Assembly: GCA_030696045.1 (NCBI GenBank) | Contig: JAUYNO010000051.1 | Location: 1 to 64,000 of the forward strand | Reading direction: 5' to 3' | DNA length: 64,000 nucleotides | Source: Stagnimonas sp. | GTDB taxonomy: Bacteria > Pseudomonadota > Gammaproteobacteria > Nevskiales > Nevskiaceae | In this document: piece by piece, positions 55,798 through 64,000 of the stretch | Layout of the letters: each line of letters opens with the position of its first letter | Position numbering within the stretch: the first letter of the stretch is position 1 | Notes under the pieces: model-generated | Told to the model about the DNA's origin: nothing | Database searches by the model: none | What the model saw: the letters and a program-made list of their open reading frames with translations, nothing else | Made by a program: the position numbers and the translations under genes

Positions 55798-58782
55798 GTG
55801 GCGGCGTTCACCACCGACTTGCAAAACCCCGTGTTCGGCCTGACTCCGCGAAAGCGTTTTGCACTGGCCCTGCTGATCTTCGGCATCGCGGTTGCTGCCG
55901 CCTCTGTTTCGATCCTGAGAACACCCTGGTTGGGCGTGCTGTTCCAGCCGTCCCCTGTCAGCGACGGTATGCGCGTCGATTACGTTGACGCCTCCGGCCC
56001 GGCGCAGGGGCTGCTGGCGGTGGGTGATGTAGTGATCTGGGTGGCCTCCGCTTCCGGCGAACGACTGCTCACGCCGGCGGACGCCGCGCAAACCGATCTC
56101 AAGACCCTGCGGGACAGCGGCCGCATCGAAACCGCCCTGCAACAGGTTGGCGCACTGCACCGCCTGCTGGCCTCGACCGAAACGATCCGGCTCGGCCTGA
56201 GTGACGGGCGCGAATTGTCCCTGCCGGTCACAAAAGCCCGACCGATCCGTTCGCTGCCGATGGGGCTGTTCTGGGTGCAATTTGCCAGCGCCGCACTGTC
56301 GCTGGTTATCAGCGCCGGCCTCTGGTCATTCCGCCCGAGCGATTCGTCCGCAATCTACTTCGTGCTCGCGGGAGCGTTGTTCTGTGTGCTGCCGACCATG
56401 GCCTTGGTCACATTTAATGTGGGGCCGTTCGGTGATCCGGCTCTCCTGCGCCCACTCATCGGCTGCACCAAGCTCTGCGCCCTGCTCGCGGGCAGCTGCA
56501 TGGTGGGCTTTGCCTGGAATTATCCGAGGCAGCTCCGGCGCGCCAGTCTCGCGCCCCTGATCACAGTCGCAGTCAGCCTGTTGTGGTGGTTCGGTGAATC
56601 GACGCCGGGAGCCTCACTGACCCAGGCTTACTTCGCGCCATTGTTCCTGTTGTTCATCCTCGGAGTACTGCTGTACACGCTGCAATGGCTCAGCGCCGAG
56701 CGCGGCAGCGAGGCACGTCGTACCGGCGGCCTTCTGGCGATCATTAACATCGTTGGCTTCATGCCCTACCAACTGCTGCATGCCCTGCCGCAGGCTCTGG
56801 GGCACCAGCCACTGATCTCGGCCCAGCTGGCCATGCGCGGCGTGCAGATGATCTACGTGGCGACCGCCTTCCTGATCTATCGCTACCGACTGTTCGGCAC
56901 GGATCGCTGGATGTTCAACGCCTGGCTGGTGTTCCTGTCCGGCGCCTTGATGCTGACTACCGACGCCCTGCTGGTGTTGGGCATGGAGTTGCATCGGAGC
57001 ACCGCCCTCTGGCTTTCCACGGTGATCGCCGCCTGGGCGTACTTTCCTTTGCGACTCTGGCTTTGGGAGCGGCTGGCGAAGCGGGCCCAGCGCATCGACC
57101 TCGCCGACATGATTCCCCGAATCCTGGAGTGGGGAGCGGCCAGCCCACCGGGCAGCGATGAAGCCTGGCGGCGAGTGCTGCACGAAGTCTTCAATCCTCT
57201 GCACCTGACCACCACCACTGCGCCATCGGAGTCGCCAAAACTCGCTCCAGACTGCCTCAGCCTGAAAGTGCCGGATGGCACCGGCATGGGAACCGTGGTC
57301 CTGCACGGCGCTGAACAGGGTGGCCGCTACTTCACCGAGCGGGACGTGCAACTAGCCGCCTCGCTTGAACAGGCCTACCTGATGGCATCGCGGTCTCGCA
57401 CGGCTTTCGAGCAGGGCCAAAAAATGGAGCGCCAGCGCATCGCCCGCGACCTGCATGATGATGTCGTGCCTCCGCTGCTGTCAGTGATCTTCAAGGCCGC
57501 CCAGCCAGAGCTCCGTGACCAGGGGCGGCAACTCATGGGCCGCCTCCGCCAGCAGATCCAGGAGCTTGGCAGCCCGCAAATCGATGTGCAGCCCGACGAG
57601 GCTTCGGCAGCCGCCGCCGCGGTGGCACTGCAGCCGCAGCCTCCGGCGCCGCAACCGCCAAGGGTGCAAGACAGCGCTCGACCCGATGTCGTCAGCTGGC
57701 TACTGGGAGGCAGCCTGGTCGCGCTGATGATTCTGCTGGCACACCGACTTCTCGAACTCGACGACTCGGTGGCCGTCTGGGTCGGCCTGGCGCTCGGCGG
57801 GCTCGCCTATGCGCCCGCCCGGTGGCTGCTCAGGCTCATGATCACCGGTGCCCGGCGGGGCCGAATCGACAACGCCGGCTTCAACCAGATCCTGTCCAGC
57901 GCGCTCCAGACCGTTGCTGCGGACAACCTGAAGGAAGACTGGCGAAAGGCGCTGGAGCAGCACTTCCCAGCCCGAATTCAGTGGTTGGATGACACTCGGG
58001 ATTCCGTCACGTCTGCGGTCGCGCCCAGTCTGCTGGACCGTGGACATACCCTGCGTCTGCCGGCTGTCGGCGAGGCCCCGCCGGCCTTGTTGCACTGCGT
58101 CCGCGGCGGATGGTTTCGGCGGTTCGGCAAACAGGACCTTCAACTTGCCACCGATCTGCACGGGCTGTTCGCGGCCTGTCATCGATACCGACTGACCCTG
58201 GAAACCGGCGAGCATTTCGAGCGTCAGCGGCTAACCCAGCGCCTCGGCGAGGAGCTGTCCGCGCCTCTACGCGAGCTGAAGTCGGCCATTGGCGATCACC
58301 TCATTCAACAGGGGCTGGGGGAAGCGATCTGGCGGGTATCGGAGTTGATCGAAGCAATCAGCAAACAGCGGCAGTCCATACCGGCGCTGTTCGAGAAGCT
58401 GACAGAGGAAACCCGCCTGCGCTGCCAGGAGCAGGGTTTCGCCTACACAGGTGACCACGATATTTCGACCGCCTGGGAGCTGCCGGCGCGCAGTGCCCAG
58501 AACCTGACCCGCATCGTGCGCGAGTCAGTGACGAACGCTCTCCGGCACAGCGGCGGTTCGCGACTGGACCTGAAGGCCTTCGTTGACGATGCCCGCACCC
58601 TGAGGCTGCGAATCAGCGATAGCGGCTGCGGATTCGATGTGAATCAGCCCGCTAACGGCCACGGCCTCAAGAATCTGCGCGAGCGGGCCCGGCAGATGGG
58701 GGCGCAGTTGCGACTGAACAGCGCCAAAGGACATGGCTGCAGTATTGAGCTGCAACTGCCGCTGGACGCCCAACTCCCGTGA
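55798..58782 (+). CDS. membrane sensor histidine kinase (NarX/HisKA_3-type) with duplicated sensor/DHp module, second DHp lacking His
   Basis: PDZ-like N-terminus, many TMs, H-box RQRIARDLHDDVVPPLL; second copy RQRLTQRLGEELSAPLR; HATPase motifs NLTRIVRESVTNALRHS and ISDSGCGFDVNQPANGHGLKNLRERARQMGAQL; GTG start. Confidence 0.85.
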   Translation: MAAFTTDLQNPVFGLTPRKRFALALLIFGIAVAAASVSILRTPWLGVLFQPSPVSDGMRVDYVDASGPAQGLLAVGDVVIWVASASGERLLTPADAAQTDLKTLRDSGRIETALQQVGALHRLLASTETIRLGLSDGRELSLPVTKARPIRSLPMGLFWVQFASAALSLVISAGLWSFRPSDSSAIYFVLAGALFCVLPTMALVTFNVGPFGDPALLRPLIGCTKLCALLAGSCMVGFAWNYPRQLRRASLAPLITVAVSLLWWFGESTPGASLTQAYFAPLFLLFILGVLLYTLQWLSAERGSEARRTGGLLAIINIVGFMPYQLLHALPQALGHQPLISAQLAMRGVQMIYVATAFLIYRYRLFGTDRWMFNAWLVFLSGALMLTTDALLVLGMELHRSTALWLSTVIAAWAYFPLRLWLWERLAKRAQRIDLADMIPRILEWGAASPPGSDEAWRRVLHEVFNPLHLTTTTAPSESPKLAPDCLSLKVPDGTGMGTVVLHGAEQGGRYFTERDVQLAASLEQAYLMASRSRTAFEQGQKMERQRIARDLHDDVVPPLLSVIFKAAQPELRDQGRQLMGRLRQQIQELGSPQIDVQPDEASAAAAAVALQPQPPAPQPPRVQDSARPDVVSWLLGGSLVALMILLAHRLLELDDSVAVWVGLALGGLAYAPARWLLRLMITGARRGRIDNAGFNQILSSALQTVAADNLKEDWRKALEQHFPARIQWLDDTRDSVTSAVAPSLLDRGHTLRLPAVGEAPPALLHCVRGGWFRRFGKQDLQLATDLHGLFAACHRYRLTLETGEHFERQRLTQRLGEELSAPLRELKSAIGDHLIQQGLGEAIWRVSELIEAISKQRQSIPALFEKLTEETRLRCQEQGFAYTGDHDISTAWELPARSAQNLTRIVRESVTNALRHSGGSRLDLKAFVDDARTLRLRISDSGCGFDVNQPANGHGLKNLRERARQMGAQLRLNSAKGHGCSIELQLPLDAQLP

Positions 58783-58803
58783 GCGCCAGCAAGCTCTGAC
58801 ACC

Positions 58804-59475
58804 ATGAACCCTCTCCATGCACAACCGACCCGCATTCTGGTCCTGGAGGATCACCCCGACGCCCGCCAGTGGTTCTGCGCAGTCGCTGCCAGAGCTTTTC
58901 CGCAGGCTCTGGTGCACGGCGTCCCGAACCTGGCAGAAGCACGCAGTGAACTGCTGGCGTCGCCACCACAGCTGGCTTTGGTCGACCTGGGCCTGCCCGA
59001 TGGCTCCGGATTGGAGTTCATTGAAACGGCGGTCGCGTTGAAACCGGCAGTGCGCTGCCTGGTCACGACGGTCTATGACGACGAGGCGCACGTTTTTCCG
59101 GCCCTGCGCGCCGGCGCGCGCGGGTATCTCCTGAAAGACGAACCCGAAGCCCAGATGCTGGAGAAGATTCTTTCGATCACCCGCGACGAAACCCCCCTTT
59201 CGCCTTCAGTGGCAACCATGATCCTCAACCATTTCGTGCGTGGCGCTCGTGACAACCTCGCAGAGCTTGCACTGCTCACCGAGCGCGAACAGGACATCCT
59301 GCGCGCCGTCACCAACGGGTACACGCTGGCGGAGGTGGCGGCGCGGTCCGGCATCACACGCAACACCGTGCACACCCACGTCAAGCGCATCTATTCCAAG
59401 CTCAACATCGGTTCGCGCTCGGAAGCAGTGCTAGCGGCGACGCGCATGGGGCTCGTTGATCGCAACGGTTCCTAG
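58804..59475 (+). CDS. LuxR/NarL-family response regulator
   Basis: RILVLEDHPDARQWFCAVAARAF...LALVDLGLPDGSGLEFIE...LLTEREQDILRAVTNGYTLAEVAARSGITRNTVHTHVKRIYSKLNIGSRSEAVLAA. Confidence 0.94.
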   Translation: MNPLHAQPTRILVLEDHPDARQWFCAVAARAFPQALVHGVPNLAEARSELLASPPQLALVDLGLPDGSGLEFIETAVALKPAVRCLVTTVYDDEAHVFPALRAGARGYLLKDEPEAQMLEKILSITRDETPLSPSVATMILNHFVRGARDNLAELALLTEREQDILRAVTNGYTLAEVAARSGITRNTVHTHVKRIYSKLNIGSRSEAVLAATRMGLVDRNGS

Positions 59476-59628
59476 GACCAGGAGTGTCACCCAATCAGGT
59501 GACTGCACACCGAGAGCGATTTCTTAGCCTCCTCTAAGAGACAGCACGGACGGCCGCAATCATAAAGCCGCCTAGTGGTCAGACGTGCGGATCGTCTCGC
59601 ACTCCCAAAAACCACCGGGTGAGATTCC

Positions 59629-61551
59629 ATGAGCAAGAAGCGCGCGACACATGATTGGGGCATGCCGGCGGTAGTCGCATGCATGCTGTTGGCCGCCTGC
59701 GGCGGCGGTGGTTCCGACGGAGGCGGCGGAACAACGCCACCGCCCGTCACTCTCACCGGCAAGCTGATTGATGCCGCGATTGGCGGTGTGAAGTTCACCT
59801 CCAACCCGTCCGGCACCACCGGCATCACCAGCTCCAGTGGCGAGTTCAAGTACGTTGCCGGCGACACCGTGCAATTTGCCGTCGGCAGCATCCTACTGGG
59901 CACCGTCAGCGGTCAGGACGTGGTCACCCCAAAGGTGATCGCCGACGCGACGGAAAATCTACCGGCCGGCGTCAGCGCCATTGACGTGGCGCAGAACCTC
60001 GCCATTTTCCTGCAATCTTTCGACGCCGATGGCAATCCAGACAATGGCATCACCATCGCCGCCGGCGTCGGCACTGCGGCCGCGAGCCTGACGCTGAGCT
60101 TTTCCCAGCCGACCAATGAGTTCGTGGCCGACACCACGCTGAGCCAGCTCGCCAGCACGACCGGCAGTACCATCGTCACCGCTGAACAGGCCAATGCACA
60201 CCAGACGCGCAGTCTGGCCGAGCAACTCGCCGGAACCTGGCTACTGAAGGAAAGCAATGGATCGGTCACCACCGCGACCTTCTTCACCGACGGCACTTAT
60301 GTCCTCGGCCAAATGACGAAGGACCCGGACTGCACGCATGGCGTGGAATGGGGTCGCTACGAACTCGACGCGAACGCCGGCACCATCGTCGCGCGCGATT
60401 CGCACCTCGATACTACCGGTGACTGCGGCCTCAACAATCCGGGCAACAGCGCCCAACAACAGCTACCGCTGGACTTTGAGCTGGGCGGCGACGGCAACAC
60501 GCTAACGCTGTCTGACGACGAAGGCAGCTATCCACTAACGCGCGTTCCGGTCGGCACCGGCCTCGCCGGAAGCTGGCTGCTCGATCAGCCGGTGGCCGAA
60601 GGCGAACCCATCGTCGGCCCCTATGTCCTTACGCTGCTCGAAGACGGCACGTTTCTTCTGGCGGACATCGGCGAACCCGAACTGAATCCGGGCAGCGACA
60701 GCCAGCCCGGCATCGAATACGGAAAGTGGACGACGGGCAGCGACAACAGCTTCACCATCACCCAGATCATCACCGACACCGATGGCCCCGACGCCGGTTT
60801 CTCTACTGGCACGGCGACACGGAAGCTGGTCAACGGCAAGATCGTCATCACCGATGAGGACGGTAGCGTCAGCCTCACGCGCCTGCCGCTGCAGGATGCA
60901 GTTACCGCGCACGATCTGGTCGGCACCTGGGTGTTTCCGAGCAGCGAGGTGCTGGTGGCGTTCACGTTCTATGCCGACGGAACCTTTCTCTACGGCGAGG
61001 ACGACGACGATCCGCCCAGCGGGCTGGAGGCGGGCACCTGGTCGGTTGATCCCAGCTCGTCGCGTGTGCTCTTCAACGTCAGCTTCGACAACAACGGTGA
61101 CGGCGGGCTTTCCAACGGCGTTAGCAGCGTTCGGATCAACGCCTCACTGGCAGACGGCACACTGACCTTCGACGTCGACAATGACGGTGAGCCCTTCGCG
61201 TTCAAAAAGCTGCCCAGAGCCAGCAGCGGCATTGTCGGCGCCTGGCGCCCGACGGACAACGAGGTGGTGTCGGTGATCTTCCTCGCTGACGGCCGCTTCG
61301 CATGGATGGAAAACGACACGGATCCGCCCAATGGCTACGAGACGGGCAGCTATGTATTCAACACGACGGCCGGCACGCTGACGCTCAACTGCGGCTTTGA
61401 CAGCAACCACGATGGCGGCGCCTGTACCGACGAGGACGGCAATGGCGTGGACGAAACCACCAGCGGCCCGATTCCCGCGTCCTTCAACGAGGCTGGCCAA
61501 CTGGTTCTGAACTTTGGCGAGGACGGAACGGCCGTGGCCGCGCGCCAGTAA
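59629..61551 (+). CDS. large lipoprotein with about four lipocalin-like/Asp-rich repeats
   Basis: MLLAACGGGGSDGGGG lipobox; repeats LAGTWLLKES..., LAGSWLLDQP..., LVGTWVFPSS...DGTFLYGEDDDDPPSGLEAGTW, IVGAWRPTDN...DGRFAWMENDTDPPNGYETGSY. Confidence 0.7.
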   Translation: MSKKRATHDWGMPAVVACMLLAACGGGGSDGGGGTTPPPVTLTGKLIDAAIGGVKFTSNPSGTTGITSSSGEFKYVAGDTVQFAVGSILLGTVSGQDVVTPKVIADATENLPAGVSAIDVAQNLAIFLQSFDADGNPDNGITIAAGVGTAAASLTLSFSQPTNEFVADTTLSQLASTTGSTIVTAEQANAHQTRSLAEQLAGTWLLKESNGSVTTATFFTDGTYVLGQMTKDPDCTHGVEWGRYELDANAGTIVARDSHLDTTGDCGLNNPGNSAQQQLPLDFELGGDGNTLTLSDDEGSYPLTRVPVGTGLAGSWLLDQPVAEGEPIVGPYVLTLLEDGTFLLADIGEPELNPGSDSQPGIEYGKWTTGSDNSFTITQIITDTDGPDAGFSTGTATRKLVNGKIVITDEDGSVSLTRLPLQDAVTAHDLVGTWVFPSSEVLVAFTFYADGTFLYGEDDDDPPSGLEAGTWSVDPSSSRVLFNVSFDNNGDGGLSNGVSSVRINASLADGTLTFDVDNDGEPFAFKKLPRASSGIVGAWRPTDNEVVSVIFLADGRFAWMENDTDPPNGYETGSYVFNTTAGTLTLNCGFDSNHDGGACTDEDGNGVDETTSGPIPASFNEAGQLVLNFGEDGTAVAARQ

Positions 61552-61822
61552 CGCCGGCAGCAGACCGAACGGAGGGTGGTGCGCACGCATCACCCTTCAT
61601 TCATCCCCAGCGGCTCGCCGTTCGATCAGGCCGCCGACGAGAAAGGCAGCGTCCAGCGAGCGCAGGGCGGGGACCAAGCTATCGCTGCACACCGATCCGA
61701 ACAACGCGTTCTGCGCCGGCACCATCGGGCCAAACTCGAGCTGCGATCAGAGGGAGAGACGGAGCCGTACACGCTCCATTGCATCGCGGCACCCTGAGAA
61801 AGCGGTACTCGGAAACGGGATT

Positions 61823-61858
61823 GGAAGGTCGGGTGAACCCGACCTTCCTATTTTTTTG
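61823..61858. terminator. Rho-independent terminator (hairpin GGAAGGTCGGG-TGAA-CCCGACCTTCC, T tract)
   Basis: 11-bp perfect stem followed by TATTTTTTT. Confidence 0.85.
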
Positions 61859-62315
61859 CCTGCAGTTCCGCCAATACCGCCGCACTGCCGCCGAGCGCCT
61901 CGGACCAGGGTAGGCCGACGATGTCACGCCCCGATTCCGCGTCCACGAAGGGCATCCGTTCGCCGCTGCCGATCACCAGTCGGTAGTCGACCGTCACTTC
62001 GGCACCCGCCGGAAGATCCACCAGCGCGAAGATGAAGCCGAGATGCCATAACCCGGTCGGCGTAAAGGAATGGTTGACGTAGCACTCGTCGCTCCACTCC
62101 GGTGTCAGCGAGAACTGATCCTCGAACCAGCGCACACTGGATTCGACCTCGATGGAGTCGGCCGAGTACTGGCGCAGCTTCGCTTCCGGCCAGACGGTGT
62201 GGATGTTGTCGGGCGCGGTAATCACCCGACCGCGCGCCACCGCCTCGTCGAGGAACAGGCCCTTGCCGGCGCCCGGGATGCGCGAGGGCTCGACCCGGTA
62301 GCGCGGCAGGATCAT
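61848..62315 (-). CDS. SET-domain protein (putative lysine methyltransferase)
   Basis: YRVEPSRIPGAGKGLFLDEAVARGRVI...ECYVNHSFTPTGLWHLGFIFALVDLPAGAEVTVDYRLV; overlaps the hslO stop (ATGA). Confidence 0.85.
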   Translation of the reverse strand: MILPRYRVEPSRIPGAGKGLFLDEAVARGRVITAPDNIHTVWPEAKLRQYSADSIEVESSVRWFEDQFSLTPEWSDECYVNHSFTPTGLWHLGFIFALVDLPAGAEVTVDYRLVIGSGERMPFVDAESGRDIVGLPWSEALGGSAAVLAELQAKK

Positions 62316-63187
62316 TGCAGGCGGTGCTCGGCAGCCTGGGCCTGGGCGGCGGCGAACAGTTCGCGCACCTCGACTTCGCGGTAGCCATATTCCTTGCCGC
62401 AGAACTCACAGGTGACGTCGACACGGCCACGCTCGACCAGCAGGGGCTTCAGCTCGTCCTCGCCCAAGCCCAGCAGCATCGCGGAAATCTGCGCGTGACT
62501 GCACTGGCATTGCAGCTGGATCGGTCGCGGCTCGAAGACGCGCACGCGGTCTTCGGCGAACAGGCGGCGCAACAGGACCTCGGCCTCGGTCGCCAGCAGT
62601 TCCGGCTCGTGCAGGGTCTGCGCCAGGTGGTAGACGTGCACCCAGTCGTCATCGCTGGAGTTTTCCGGCAGGCGCTGCAGCATCAGCCCGACAAAGCGGT
62701 CCGGCGCCGCTCCCAACCGAACCAGGCTGCGCAACTGCTCCGACTGCGCGTAGTAGATCTCCAGGGCCTCGGACAGCGAGTCGCCCAGCACCTCGACCAG
62801 GGCCTGGTAGCGCTCACCGCCACTGCGCGGCTCGATCAGGCAGGCCAACGTGCCGCCGCCCATCAGTGCCTGAAAATCACCCTCGGCACCGGGCTCGAAC
62901 TTGGCCATGCCGCGTAGCTGCAGGTTCTGGTCGATCTGGGAGACCAGCAGCTTGAGCGGCGCGGCGGCGGCCTGCGCGGAACCCTGGAATTGCAGATTGA
63001 GCCGGGTTTCATTGCGCAGGTCGGCGGCGAGCAGGGGGGTGGCGGCAAGCACATGACCGAGCAGGCGCAACACGTCCGGCGGGTACTGGCGCCAGCCGAG
63101 CAGGTCGGGAATGCCCTCGGTGATCTCGACCGCGAAGCCGCGGACACCCCGATTTTCAATGAGGAACGGCAGCAAACGGTTCGCCAT
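62312..63187 (-). CDS. hslO: Hsp33 redox-regulated molecular chaperone
   Basis: IQLQCQCSHAQISAMLLGLGEDELKPLLVERGRVDVTCEFCGKEYGY (CxC...CxxC). Confidence 0.95.
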   Translation of the reverse strand: MANRLLPFLIENRGVRGFAVEITEGIPDLLGWRQYPPDVLRLLGHVLAATPLLAADLRNETRLNLQFQGSAQAAAAPLKLLVSQIDQNLQLRGMAKFEPGAEGDFQALMGGGTLACLIEPRSGGERYQALVEVLGDSLSEALEIYYAQSEQLRSLVRLGAAPDRFVGLMLQRLPENSSDDDWVHVYHLAQTLHEPELLATEAEVLLRRLFAEDRVRVFEPRPIQLQCQCSHAQISAMLLGLGEDELKPLLVERGRVDVTCEFCGKEYGYREVEVRELFAAAQAQAAEHRLQ

Positions 63188-64000
63188 CAGCCCGCCAGCA
63201 TTTCCTTCAGCAGACGATTGAGCGCATCCGGATTGGCCTTGCCCTGGGTCGCCTTCATCGCCTGACCGACGAAGAAGCCAAACAGCTTGTCCTTGCCGCC
63301 GCGATAGTCGGCGACCTGCTGCGGGTTGGCGGCGATGATCGCGGCGATGGCAGCGGCAATCGCGCCCTCGTCGGTGATCTGCACCAGGCCCTTGGCCTTG
63401 ATGATGCTGTCGGCGTCGCCCTCGCCCGCCAGCATCGCCTCGAACACGTCCTTGGCGATCTTGCCGCTGATGGTCTTGTCGGCGATGCGCGCGACCAAGC
63501 CCGCCAGCTGGGTGGCGGAAATCGGCGAATCCTCGATGGCCTTGCCGGACTTGTTGAGCGAGGCCAGCAGGTCACCGGTGACCCAGTTGGCGCAGCTCTT
63601 GGCCTCGGCGCCGCTGAGCTTCACCACGGTCTCGTAGTAATCGGCCAGCGCGGTTTCGCTGGTCAGCAGGTTGGCGTCGTAAGGCGACAGGCCGTACTGC
63701 GACTCGAAGCGCGCCTTCTTGGCGGTCGGCAGCTCCGGCATCGACGCACGGATGCGCTCCTTGTCGGCTTCGGTGACCACCACCGGCAGCAGGTCAGGAT
63801 CGGGGAAATAGCGGTAGTCGTTGGCGTTTTCCTTGGAGCGCATCGCCCGCGTCTCGCCGGTATCCGGGTTGAACAGGCGGGTTTCCTGGTGGATCTTGCC
63901 GCCGGCCTCGATCACCTCGATCTGGCGCTCGATTTCGTAATCGATCGCCTGCTGCACATAGCGGAACGAGTTGATGTTCTTGGTCTCGGTGCGGGTGCCG
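63187..64000 (-). CDS. gatB: aspartyl/glutamyl-tRNA(Asn/Gln) amidotransferase subunit B, 5' end beyond window
   Basis: [60 protein letters not shown]...[12 protein letters not shown]. Confidence 0.96.
   Translation of the reverse strand, partial: GTRTETKNINSFRYVQQAIDYEIERQIEVIEAGGKIHQETRLFNPDTGETRAMRSKENANDYRYFPDPDLLPVVVTEADKERIRASMPELPTAKKARFESQYGLSPYDANLLTSETALADYYETVVKLSGAEAKSCANWVTGDLLASLNKSGKAIEDSPISATQLAGLVARIADKTISGKIAKDVFEAMLAGEGDADSIIKAKGLVQITDEGAIAAAIAAIIAANPQQVADYRGGKDKLFGFFVGQAMKATQGKANPDALNRLLKEMLAG

Overview
This is a GC-rich chromosomal window that looks gammaproteobacterial (Xanthomonadales-like gene orders such as prmA-fis-purH and aroQ-accB-accC). Most of it is housekeeping and metabolic genes. 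I saw no prophage, transposase, CRISPR array, rRNA or tRNA. Main blocks: an NdvB-like cyclic beta-glucan synthase with an apparent frameshift; an Ig-repeat/DUF3494 ice-binding-type lipoprotein plus an OmpA protein; two tandem Crp/Fnr regulators; an attenuated ilv locus; rdgC, an FHA protein and an LpxH-like phosphatase; purH-fis-prmA; HDOD; accC-accB-aroQ; TlpA plus a stand-alone nDsbD domain; cutA; putA; an ECF sigma/DUF4097 module; a beta-oxidation island (thiolase, FadJ-like, FadE-like, CaiB, acyl-CoA ligase) with two membrane-anchored beta-propeller proteins; purU; a coclaurine N-methyltransferase-like/DUF1295 pair; DUF4398-OmpA lipoproteins; an unusual two-component system; and gatB-hslO-SET. 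The most interesting non-coding signals are: (1) a textbook-quality ilv transcription attenuator (Leu/Ile/Val-rich leader peptide with mutually exclusive antiterminator and terminator); (2) a perfect (GGGAGAC)13 heptanucleotide array, with G-quadruplex potential, abutting the cutA start codon; and (3) a 31-bp inverted repeat made from the same heptamer inside the accB-accC gap. The most interesting protein is a 994-aa histidine kinase that appears to carry an internally duplicated sensor/DHp module whose second copy lacks the phospho-acceptor His. All calls come from reading the sequence and ORF translations; no database searches were run.
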